Shown here piece after piece: positions 17,288 to 25,225 of a stretch of 64,000 bases of DNA. The stretch's first letter is position 1, and every line of letters begins with the position of its first letter. The translations under genes were made by a program, and so were the position numbers. Source of the DNA: Nocardiopsis sp. FIRDI 009 (GTDB lineage Bacteria > Actinomycetota > Actinomycetes > Streptosporangiales > Streptosporangiaceae); the NCBI RefSeq assembly GCF_003386285.1, contig NZ_QPNC01000007.1:1-64000 (forward strand), read 5' to 3'. Under the pieces are notes generated by a model, which saw nothing but the letters and a program-made list of their open reading frames with translations, had not been told where the DNA came from and ran no database searches.

Positions 17288-17590
17288 TCAGATGTTGGCG
17301 ACGGCGGCGCTGGCGCGGCTCAGGGACTCCTGGGCGGTGGCGTCGTTGGACTCCAGTGTGGAACGCACCAGGCGAATGATGTCACGAACCTCGTTGGCGG
17401 CCTGGTGCCACTTGAGCTCCTTCGCGCTGTACTCCTCGGAGACGCCGTCGGCCTCGAAGTCGGCGAGGGCCTGGCTGACGTCGGTGTCGTGCTCGCCGAT
17501 GATCGCCTCGAGGCGGTTGGTGATGGCGTTGATGTCGCCCTGCACCTCCGCGGAGGCACCGGTGTCGAAGGCGTTGCGTCCGTAGGACAT
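17288..17590 (-). CDS. WXG100/ESAT-6-like secreted protein
   Basis: 100 residues, all-helical with a central turn (KELKWHQAANEV), the shape of ESAT-6 family substrates exported by type VII systems as helical-hairpin dimers. SD AAGGAG sits seven bases before the ATG. It follows the first Esx gene by 27 nt and likely pairs with it. The canonical W-x-G is not exact (WHQ), as in the pore-forming ESAT-6 subfamily. Confidence 0.85.
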   Translation of the reverse strand: MSYGRNAFDTGASAEVQGDINAITNRLEAIIGEHDTDVSQALADFEADGVSEEYSAKELKWHQAANEVRDIIRLVRSTLESNDATAQESLSRASAAVANI

Positions 17591-17617
17591 CTGGGGGCTC
17601 CTTCCGGTGGGGGTGGA

Positions 17618-17947
17618 CTACTTGAACTTGGCGGCGTCGAAGTTGGCCGCGGACATGTTCTGGTTGGCGTCGTCGGCCATGGTCTGGGCACCGGTCTGAA
17701 ACGCCGCGTTCATGCCCGACTGCCCCTCCTGGATGGAGCCGAGTCCGGCACGCAGGTCGGCGGTGATCGCGTCGGCCCGGCTCTTGAAGGAGTCGAAGGC
17801 GGCCTTACCGGGCCCGTCGAACTTGCCGGCCAGGGGCTCGGCCGCCTGGATGAGCTGGCTGATGAGGGTGGACAGTTCGTCACCGCTACCCGCGGTGTTC
17901 TGCGACAGGGTGGTCAGCGTCGACTCGCCGACGTCCCAGCGTGACAT
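17618..17947 (-). CDS. WXG100-like secreted protein (Esx partner)
   Basis: 109 residues, helical, beginning MSRWDVGEST and containing a conserved central FDGPGKAAFDSFKSRAD turn typical of WXG100 proteins. ATG is preceded by GAAAGG at seven bases. First gene of the minus-strand ESX operon (esx, esx, TNT, eccD, EspI-like pair) and the probable heterodimer partner of the next gene. The longer reading frame upstream lacks an SD and family similarity. Confidence 0.87.
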   Translation of the reverse strand: MSRWDVGESTLTTLSQNTAGSGDELSTLISQLIQAAEPLAGKFDGPGKAAFDSFKSRADAITADLRAGLGSIQEGQSGMNAAFQTGAQTMADDANQNMSAANFDAAKFK

Positions 17948-18309
17948 CCGTTCACCTTTCCTCGGGGTCCTCGCGAGGCGGTCGCCTCCAAGGGGGGAGA
18001 CGCGTGCGGTGCCACCGCGGTTCCGGGTTCGGGGAACCGATCGGGGGCCGTAGTCATCCCACTGGTGGGAATTCCGAATACTACAGCGGTGGATAATGAC
18101 GGAAAAAGCGTGAATCCGCGCCTGTGGAAAAGGGGAGGACACGAGCTGGGAGGCGGCCGGAACCGGCCACGGCCCCACGGCTCGCCGGACGTCCGCGGCC
18201 TCTCCCGACCCCGGGGCGGGTCGTCCGCAGACTCCGCTGACGCGCGCCCCGGCCGCGCGTCGGGGCCGCCCCAGACCCCGCACCGACACCACGAAGGGAA
18301 GCGACCGCC
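17948..18309. promoter_or_regulatory. Divergent promoter region of the T7SS locus
   Basis: 362 bp between the two diverging arms of the locus. An AT-rich core holds opposed -10-like hexamers: TAGTAT on the minus strand (18078-18083) and GATAAT on the plus strand (18092-18097). -35 elements are not convincing. No gene is seen inside. Confidence 0.35.
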
Positions 18310-18684
18310 ATGTCGACATGGGACATCCAGCCGAGTGAGGTCGGCGGCGTCCTGTCCTCCGTCGCCGGACTCATCGGCGAGGAGGGCGGCTCCGAGGGCC
18401 TCGTCGGATGCATGGAGAAGATCGAGGACCGCATCATGGAGATCGGCGAGGAGGCGGACAGCGGTCCGATCTCCATCGCCCTGGGCGAGTTCGCCGCGGA
18501 GCAGTTCGGCCTCATGGGCGGTATGGCCAGCCTGACGGTCAGCGCCATCCAGGGCGCCAGCGACGCCACCACCCACTACGTGAACGGCCAACTGGACATG
18601 GCCGCCGAGGCGCAGGCGGGAGCGGGCGAGGTCCCCGAGCCGGAACCGGCCCCCCAGCCCTCCGGCGGCGCGCGGTACCTCTGA
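18310..18684 (+). CDS. DUF6507 family protein
   Basis: 124 residues, the first gene of the plus-strand arm of the T7SS locus, with GAAGG eight bases before the ATG. It opens MSTWDIQPSEVGGVLSSV like the copy at 29-313, then has a long helix and a hydrophobic FGLMGGMASL region, and ends in a Pro/Glu tail. Placement directly before the large WXG-type toxin suggests a chaperone or co-secreted partner, as small helical proteins often pair with LXG/WXG toxins. Function not established. Confidence 0.8.
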   Translation: MSTWDIQPSEVGGVLSSVAGLIGEEGGSEGLVGCMEKIEDRIMEIGEEADSGPISIALGEFAAEQFGLMGGMASLTVSAIQGASDATTHYVNGQLDMAAEAQAGAGEVPEPEPAPQPSGGARYL

Positions 18685-18865
18685 GCCGCCCCGGCCCCGC
18701 GTGTGATCGCGCACACGGGGAACCTTCCCGTGCCGTTCGGCATCATCCCCGGTGAACCCCGTCCGCCCGCTCCCCCGCACCCTTGACCCGTCCACCCCGT
18801 GACCGTCGGGCCCTGCACCCGTGCCCGGATCACTGACTGCCCCCAGTTCAGATGGAGAGTCTCCA

Positions 18866-21703
18866 GTGACCGCTGACATGTGCACACCCAACCCCGGTGG
18901 CGCCGTCAACCCCGAAGCCTGGCCGATCCCGACCGTCTCACCCGACGCGTTGGAGGGGCTCGCCTCCCGGCTCCGGGCCCACGGCTCCGAACTGGCCGGT
19001 GTGGGACAGGACATCAAGTCCCAGTGGGCGGGGCTCTCGTCGTGCTACTCGGCGCCCGAGGCCGAGACGCTGTTCGCGGTGCTCGACCCCGTCGCCACCG
19101 ACGGCGACGAGGTCGAGCGGTCGATGGACGACGTCGCCACCGCCCTGGAGGACTTCGCCGAGCGGGCGCGGGACATCAAGGGACGGTGGAACACCCTGAA
19201 GGCGGAGGCCAACGCCTTCCTCGCCACCATCGACACCAGTACCGACGAGTGGCGTCAGGCGGAGGGCTGGTGGGACCGGCTCTGGGGCAAGGAGAGCGGC
19301 AACGTCGGCCGGAACAACGAACTCCACGCCGAGGCGGCCGCGCTCCAGCAGGAGTACGAGGAGGCCGAGCGGGACTGCGCCAACGCGATCAACGCCGGTG
19401 TCGCGGGCCGCACCAACTTCGTCGCCGGCGACCTCAGCGGGGAACAGGAGCTGGGCGAGAACGACTACGTCCACGGCTACGAGGGCGACCTGTCCGACGT
19501 GCCCATGGCCTGGGGCGCCCCCGTGGAGACCGACCACGGCTGGTGGGTGGACGCGGGCCACGCGGTGTGGGACTACGGCGTGGGCGCGGTCGAGGGCCTG
19601 GGCGGCATGGTCGGCGCCTACAGCTCCGAGGGCTGGTTCGAGGCATCCTGGGGCGACGCCATGTGGGAGCACTGGGAGGGCACGGTCCAGTCCGCAGCGT
19701 CGCTGGTGGGCATGTACGACGCCGAGGGCGACAGCTGGGGCTGGTCCGGCTGGGACAGCGTCGGCTCGGCGTGGAAGGACGCCGCGCACGCGGTCGTGCC
19801 CTGGGAGGAGTGGAGCGAACGACCCGGGTACGTGATCGGCACCGCCCTGCTCAACATCGGCGCGACCGTCGGCGGGGCGGTCCTGACCGCGACCGGTGTG
19901 GGCGCCGCGGTCGGCGTCCCGCTCATGGCCTGGCGCGGCGCCGCGATACTCGACAAGATGGGCGGGTCGCGCGTCCCGGACGTGACACCGGACGGGATCG
20001 ACCTGTCGCACGGCCTGCCCGCCTACGGCAATCCGCGGATGCCCGGGATCAGCGTCGACCTGAGCGGTCTGAACCCGCTGCGGAACGTGGACCTGGGACG
20101 GCTGCCGAACCTGCGGAGCACGATCGACCGGCTCCTGCACCTGAACACCCACGACGGCCAGACCCCCGACGCCGGCGACCGGAACCGGACGGTCGGCACC
20201 GGCGACGGCGCACCGGACCCCACGGTCGAACAGGTCTCGGAGAACGGGCGTCTGCTCCGGGAACTCGGCCTGGATCCCTCCCTGGGCCGGACCCTCGACG
20301 ACATGGACGCCACGGCCGGGGACTACCCCGCCTGGGAGATGTCGCAGACCCCCGAGACCTCCGCCGACACGCCCCAGCCGAAGGTGCCCGTCGGCGCGGT
20401 CTCCCGCGCGGACACCGCGGAGCACGGCGGCCCCGAGCGGAACCGGTGGGACCTCACCGGCACCGGCGACGGCGACCTCCCCGACGGCCTCGACGGCGAC
20501 CGCGCACCCGACGCCGACGCCGCCCACCGCGGCCCCGTGGTCACCAACAGCGTCGACAACGGCGGCGCCACCCCCCGCGGGACGGTCACCGGCAGTACCG
20601 GCGACGGCGGCGCCACCCACCACGACGGGGTCGCCGAAGGCGGCCGGCCCACGGCCCCCGGGGACCGGTCGCCCTCCGGCGGTCCCCGCCCCGACGAGGC
20701 ACCGGGACGACCGTCCGGCTGGGACCAGGACCGGGCTCCGGGGCGCCCCGCGGACGAGGACGCGCCCGAACGCGTGGATGATCCGAAGGACTCCACCCGG
20801 GATTCCGCCGAGGACCCGGCCACCGAGGACACCACCGACCCCGCCACTGACGCCTCCGAGGACACCGTTCCGGAGACCGGTGAGGGCACGGAAGGGGGGT
20901 CCGACACCGCGGACACCGCCGAACGGGACCTCCCCTCACCCCAGGAGACACCGCCCGGGGACCCGAGGCCGACCCCGACCGACCTCTCCAGGGGCAGCAT
21001 CCTGGAGCGGGTGTCCGAGGACAGGGTGACGCGCGGGGACGACGGGCTCATCGACACGATCGACGGAAAGCCCCTCGACACCTACCTGCACGACCTGGTG
21101 ACCCAGCGGGCCGCGGACATGGTCAGGATCACGAAGGAGAAGATCCGGGTTCCGGTCGACCGCTCGACGCTGGAGAACCCCATGCACGCCCCGAAACCGG
21201 GGGAATCCACGATCAAGGACGTCCAGCTGAGCAAGGGCGACCTCGGCGGCAAGCGGGGATCGGTCAACTCGATCGTCATCGACCGGGTTACGGGCGCCGT
21301 CGCCGAGGGCGTGAACGGGCGTTCCGGTACCGTCTCCATCAGGCCGGGCTCCCTCCACCCGGAAATGCTGGACCGTCTCGAACGGATGCGGAGGGACGGC
21401 CCCTACCAGCACGTCGACAAGGACGGCACCCCCACCGCGATGGAGGAATTCCCGCACGGCGACAATCCGCTTCGGCACGCCGAGGTCAAAGCCATCAACG
21501 AACTCCTCCTGGAACGCCCGGACGCACGGGTCAGTGAATTCCAGCTCGACAATCAATTCACGTTCAAGACGGACGACGCGGCGAAAGCTCCCTGCTGCGC
21601 GAACTGCACTAGGATGACAAGGGACGCTCCCGCCCCGAGAGTGGGTAAGTACTCCCACCTCCCCTGGGACCCGAACAACACGCACACCTTCGAGGACAAC
21701 TGA
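18866..21703 (+). CDS. T7SS polymorphic toxin with C-terminal YwqJ-like deaminase domain
   Basis: 945 residues from GTG (GGAG eight bases upstream). The N-terminal ~120 residues are a helical hairpin with a WAG motif (54-56), the usual type VII targeting module. A Trp-rich middle and a glycine-rich hydrophobic segment (~322-356) follow, then ~300 residues of Pro/Asp/Gly repeats. The C-terminal ~220 residues carry deaminase motifs: H871-A-E873, and C911-A-N-C914 after Pro909-Cys910. This HAE...CxxC zinc site and the adjacent YwqK-like immunity gene point to a YwqJ-family nucleic-acid or nucleotide deaminase. Its stop overlaps the next start (TGATG). Confidence 0.85.
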   Translation: MTADMCTPNPGGAVNPEAWPIPTVSPDALEGLASRLRAHGSELAGVGQDIKSQWAGLSSCYSAPEAETLFAVLDPVATDGDEVERSMDDVATALEDFAERARDIKGRWNTLKAEANAFLATIDTSTDEWRQAEGWWDRLWGKESGNVGRNNELHAEAAALQQEYEEAERDCANAINAGVAGRTNFVAGDLSGEQELGENDYVHGYEGDLSDVPMAWGAPVETDHGWWVDAGHAVWDYGVGAVEGLGGMVGAYSSEGWFEASWGDAMWEHWEGTVQSAASLVGMYDAEGDSWGWSGWDSVGSAWKDAAHAVVPWEEWSERPGYVIGTALLNIGATVGGAVLTATGVGAAVGVPLMAWRGAAILDKMGGSRVPDVTPDGIDLSHGLPAYGNPRMPGISVDLSGLNPLRNVDLGRLPNLRSTIDRLLHLNTHDGQTPDAGDRNRTVGTGDGAPDPTVEQVSENGRLLRELGLDPSLGRTLDDMDATAGDYPAWEMSQTPETSADTPQPKVPVGAVSRADTAEHGGPERNRWDLTGTGDGDLPDGLDGDRAPDADAAHRGPVVTNSVDNGGATPRGTVTGSTGDGGATHHDGVAEGGRPTAPGDRSPSGGPRPDEAPGRPSGWDQDRAPGRPADEDAPERVDDPKDSTRDSAEDPATEDTTDPATDASEDTVPETGEGTEGGSDTADTAERDLPSPQETPPGDPRPTPTDLSRGSILERVSEDRVTRGDDGLIDTIDGKPLDTYLHDLVTQRAADMVRITKEKIRVPVDRSTLENPMHAPKPGESTIKDVQLSKGDLGGKRGSVNSIVIDRVTGAVAEGVNGRSGTVSIRPGSLHPEMLDRLERMRRDGPYQHVDKDGTPTAMEEFPHGDNPLRHAEVKAINELLLERPDARVSEFQLDNQFTFKTDDAAKAPCCANCTRMTRDAPAPRVGKYSHLPWDPNNTHTFEDN

Positions 21704-22110
21704 TGCGACAGGTCGACGAGGACGATCTCGACTACCCGGACGAACTCACGGCCCTCCTGGACGGGGAACCGTTCACCGGACAGGGGATCGAGTACGAGGA
21801 CGGACAGCCCGTCGAGTTGACCACGTACGTGGCCGGCACGGTGGAGGGTCCGCAGCTCAAGTGGAGTCCGAGCGGGCAGCTCCTCATCCAGGGCAACGTC
21901 CGGCAGCCGTACGGCGCCGTGGGGCCGTGGCACTTCTGGGACGAGGAGGGGAGGCTCATCCGGGAGAACATCTTCGACGAGAAGGGCAACATCCGCATCG
22001 TCAGGGAATGGGACGAACACGGAAACCTCACGGGTGAGGAAACCCATGACCCGCTCTGGGGAGACAAGGACCCCGAAACGGGGGAGAAAAGGACGCTGCG
22101 CTGGCGCTGA
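21703..22110 (+). CDS. YwqK-like (MORN-type) immunity protein 1
   Basis: 135 residues, the start codon sharing its A with the toxin stop (TGATG). Beta-rich repeats of the MORN_2 kind are visible (LDGEPFTGQGI, WSPSGQLLIQG, WDEEGRLIRE, WDEHGNLTGEE). B. subtilis YwqK, of the same repeat type, is the antitoxin for the YwqJ deaminase, so this is very likely the cognate immunity protein. Confidence 0.82.
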   Translation: MRQVDEDDLDYPDELTALLDGEPFTGQGIEYEDGQPVELTTYVAGTVEGPQLKWSPSGQLLIQGNVRQPYGAVGPWHFWDEEGRLIRENIFDEKGNIRIVREWDEHGNLTGEETHDPLWGDKDPETGEKRTLRWR

Positions 22111-22238
22111 AAACCTCCGGAAGCGCTCTCGACCGACACTGAACACCCTTCCCACCGGACACCCGGCGATCGGAGTCAGGAGATGAAATCCACGCTCCCC
22201 GAAACCGGCGAGTCCGGAGCACGAAGCAAGGACACCGT

Positions 22239-22652
22239 ATGCGCCAGATCGACATCGACGAACTGGAATTCCCGGGTGACTCCTCCGGCGCCGCCCTGCT
22301 GGACGGAAAGCCGTTCACCGGAGAGGCCGTCCGCCACGCCGACGGACGCCGCGTCGAACTGAGGACCTTCATCGAGGGCTACGAGGACGGCCCCGTGCTC
22401 CGATGGTCCCCGAGCGGAAAACTGATCGTTCAGGGAAGCAGGAAGCACCCTCACGGCGCCGTCGGCCCCTGGCACGAATGGGACGAGGAGGGACGGCTGC
22501 TGCGCGAGACGGTCTACGACGCCCTCGGCAACCAGGTCATGACCAGGGAACTGGACCGTTCCGGGAACATCGTCAAGGAGGAGAGGACGGCCCCCACACG
22601 GCTCCGTCAGGACCCCGAGACCGGGGAGCGCGCCCCCGCCCCCTGGCTCTGA
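22239..22652 (+). CDS. YwqK-like (MORN-type) immunity protein 2 (paralogue)
   Basis: 137 residues, aligning end to end with the previous protein (MRQ[VI]D start, LDGxPFTG, WSPSGxLxxQG, GAVGPWHxWDEEGRL, DPETGE). ATG preceded by AAGGA at six bases. A duplicated immunity gene beside one toxin usually protects against a variant toxin tip carried by siblings or lost from this strain. Confidence 0.8.
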   Translation: MRQIDIDELEFPGDSSGAALLDGKPFTGEAVRHADGRRVELRTFIEGYEDGPVLRWSPSGKLIVQGSRKHPHGAVGPWHEWDEEGRLLRETVYDALGNQVMTRELDRSGNIVKEERTAPTRLRQDPETGERAPAPWL

Positions 22653-22653
22653 C

Positions 22654-23101
22654 CCCTCCGCCCGGGAACCCACCGCCCCCGGCGCGTTCGGCACCGGAGC
22701 GAGCCCGGTCATGACGGTGCCGCCGACGGGCCGGGACGGCGGGCACTTCTTCGGCACGGGCTTCGGCTGCAGCGGCCGCACCATCAACCTCTACGCCCCA
22801 GATCCGCGAACTCAACCAGATCCAGAAGGGCACGACGAAGGGGACGAACTCCTTCAGTCTGGGGCGGTCCTGGCGCGACCAACCGGACGCGGGCCACGAC
22901 GTCCGGGTGTCGTTCGACGCGGTCTACCCTGACGAGGGGACCTGCCCACCGTCGTCGACGGTGAACTACTCCATCGACGGGAAGTCGCGGAAACCGATCC
23001 CGTACCGGAACGTCCCGGACCGCAGGAGCGACTCCCCCACCGCACGGACCTACGCCGAGCGCATCGCCGCGGAGGCGTCCGAGAGCGAAACGAGCAGCTG
23101 A
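22654..23101 (+). pseudogene. Orphan, frameshifted DNA/RNA non-specific endonuclease toxin tip
   Basis: Two frames join into one domain. Frame 1 reads GRDGGHFFGTGFGCSGRTINL; frame 2 continues QIRELNQIQKGTTKGTNSFS and later AGHDVRVSFDAVYPDEGTCP, ending at 23101. Together they match the Endonuclea_NS_2-type nuclease of polymorphic toxins (RDGGHF, N, WRDxxxAGHDVxV). The join falls in a run of four C at 22796-22799, where one extra base breaks the frame. There is no N-terminal delivery module: this is a displaced toxin cassette. Its immunity gene follows three bases later. Confidence 0.65.
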
Positions 23102-23103
23102 CG

Positions 23104-23565
23104 ATGACGATGCCGCCGGACGACCAGCACGAGATCCTCCAGCAGGTCGGAGGGCTGATCCTGGACTCGGTCCCGGATGACCGGCCCGGGAGCAGGGCCG
23201 AGTTCTCCGACGTCGTCGGAACGTCGACGACGGATCTCACCGTGACCACGGACACCGGTGGGACGAGGAAGGGGGAATTCCCCCTCCGGGCGGTCCCGTT
23301 GATGAGCGAGCTCCGCGCGGGAACGCACGACGACGGGAAAGGCACGTGGTACACGGCCACGTACACCATTCGGCGCCCGGGCAGCTTCTCCGTCGACTGT
23401 GCCTACGGCTCCGAACCGGACTTCGGATTCGAGGACGACCCCAGGACCTTCTTCGAGGACCCCGACCGCTTCCCCCGTCCCTTCGAGAGCCTGCCGGGCT
23501 GGCTCAGGGAGAAGCTGGCACGGGCGAACGAGGACATCAAACGCGAGGAGAGCGGCTCGAACTGA
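23104..23565 (+). CDS. YezG/DUF600-like immunity protein
   Basis: 153 residues beginning two bases after the orphan nuclease stop. N-terminal helix (DDQHEILQQVGGLILDSVPD), beta strands (GTWYTATYTIRRPGSF), an acidic loop and a C-terminal helix match the YezG-like immunity family, whose namesake neutralises the YeeF nuclease toxin. Still intact although its toxin tip is broken. Confidence 0.7.
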   Translation: MTMPPDDQHEILQQVGGLILDSVPDDRPGSRAEFSDVVGTSTTDLTVTTDTGGTRKGEFPLRAVPLMSELRAGTHDDGKGTWYTATYTIRRPGSFSVDCAYGSEPDFGFEDDPRTFFEDPDRFPRPFESLPGWLREKLARANEDIKREESGSN

Positions 23566-23681
23566 CGGCCCTCCCGGACGGAGAGGCCCGTCACCGGTCC
23601 CGCCCCGAACACCCCCGCCACCCCCGTACCGCCGGTCCGCGTGGCGCGCCCCGGACCCGCCACGACCCCCGAGGAGATCCC

Positions 23682-25136
23682 GTGAGCCACGACGTGGTCG
23701 CCCTGCTGTCGAACTCCCCCAGCCGGGACTCGCTGGTCAGGGCCCTGGTCCAGGCGGGCCCCCAGCTACGCGTCAGACTCGCCGCGGACGGCGCGGTGGT
23801 CGAACTGCGCGACGACTCCGGACGGCTGGTCGCCGCGGCCCAGGCCGCCCAGCGCCTGGCCCTGTCCGCCGAGGCCGACCGCCTCCTCACCGACGGGATC
23901 AGCGACGACCTGCCCGCGCAGCCCTACTGGGTGGAGGCCCGGGGGACCGACCTCGCCGACACCGACACCGCCGCGATCGCCCGCCGTTTCGCCCGGTCCC
24001 TGGCCGACCGGCACGGCGGCACCGTGTGGGAGCCCGAGGCGCGCCTGGACCGGGACGGCGACCCGCTGAACGGGACCACCGACCATCCGGCCGTCGCGGC
24101 GAGCACCCGCACGAGCTTCGTCGTCGTCCAGGACCGCCCCCTCGTGCCCATGTCCCCCTGGCTCGTCGACGCCGTCGCCGCCCACGGACGCCAGGGCCGC
24201 CGCCTCCAGCTCGTCACACCCTCCACCAGCCGCGTCACCCACGCCCTGCGCTCGGTGCTCGCCAACCCCGCCGCCCGCTGGGTGGTGCGCGCCCCGGACG
24301 GCGCCCACTACGACGGCTTCCTCGGCGTCCCCCTCGTCTGGGACCCCGAGGCCGGGTTCGTGGTCGACTCGGCCGCACGCGTCGAGGACGGACCCCACGC
24401 GGCCTTCCGGGGGTCGGGACGCGACCTCGCCGCCCACCTGCTCGTCGACCTGCATGTGGAGCACCCCGCCGAGGACGATCTGCTCCTGGGCGCGGCGACC
24501 GAACTCCTGACGCGCGCCCTCGGCGGGGCCCTCCCCTCCCTGTGGGGGACCAGCGAGCCCCTCCCCCGGGCCTGGGACCGCGCCGAGCTCACCGCGATCT
24601 GCCGCCGCCGTGCCCCCGGCCGGACCTGGACCGTGTTCAGCGGCCCTCCGGAGAGCGTGCGCGACGAGGGGGTGCGGCCCTTCGGCGGCACCCAGAGCGT
24701 CAGCCGCACCGCCCACGGCGTCCGGGAGAGCGTCACCCTCGCCGTGGGCCACGCGCCGGGCGAGGAACCCGATCTGGAGGCGTTGGCGCCCCTGGTCGAG
24801 GAGCTCACCTCGCGCGGGGTGCTCCGGACCATGGTCGTGCGGCGCCTGGCCGGACGCGCCGACCTGACCTACGCCCCGCGCTGGTCGGGTGTGCCCGTGC
24901 CCGTCGGAATGGCGGTCGGTCCGGACGCCGTCTCCGACATCGGACGGGAGCGGGCCCTGTCCGCGCCCGTGGACGGCGTCCCCTTCGGCCCGCCCCTGAC
25001 CCCCTCGGTCTGGTACCGCGTCGGTGACGGGGTCGAGCCCGACGGCTGGGACCGGTTCCGCGCGCTCATGGCCCACCTGCACCCGGACGGCTCCGCGAAT
25101 TCCGCCGAAACGTCCCGCCCGGAGCGACTTCGATAG
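23682..25136 (+). CDS. DUF6177 family protein (T7SS-associated)
   Basis: 484 residues from GTG with GAGGAG five bases upstream. A soluble alpha/beta protein without signal or membrane segments. It matches the DUF6177 family found beside eccC in actinomycete type VII loci. A possible role is a cytosolic adaptor for EccC or for substrates; nothing in the sequence shows a catalytic site. It follows the toxin/immunity cassette and precedes eccC by 89 bp. Confidence 0.78.
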   Translation: MSHDVVALLSNSPSRDSLVRALVQAGPQLRVRLAADGAVVELRDDSGRLVAAAQAAQRLALSAEADRLLTDGISDDLPAQPYWVEARGTDLADTDTAAIARRFARSLADRHGGTVWEPEARLDRDGDPLNGTTDHPAVAASTRTSFVVVQDRPLVPMSPWLVDAVAAHGRQGRRLQLVTPSTSRVTHALRSVLANPAARWVVRAPDGAHYDGFLGVPLVWDPEAGFVVDSAARVEDGPHAAFRGSGRDLAAHLLVDLHVEHPAEDDLLLGAATELLTRALGGALPSLWGTSEPLPRAWDRAELTAICRRRAPGRTWTVFSGPPESVRDEGVRPFGGTQSVSRTAHGVRESVTLAVGHAPGEEPDLEALAPLVEELTSRGVLRTMVVRRLAGRADLTYAPRWSGVPVPVGMAVGPDAVSDIGRERALSAPVDGVPFGPPLTPSVWYRVGDGVEPDGWDRFRALMAHLHPDGSANSAETSRPERLR

Positions 25137-25225
25137 GGTTTCCGCGTCCGGTGGCCTCTGGAGCGCGCCCCCTCGGACACGCTCCGCCCCGCGCACCCCC
25201 GCAGCCCGAGCCGAGAGGAACGCCG

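Noticed and set aside
14619..17585. 988-codon plus-strand frame opposite eccD and the TNT gene
   Set aside because: Shadow frame with His/Arg/Gln-rich composition typical of antisense GC-rich DNA.
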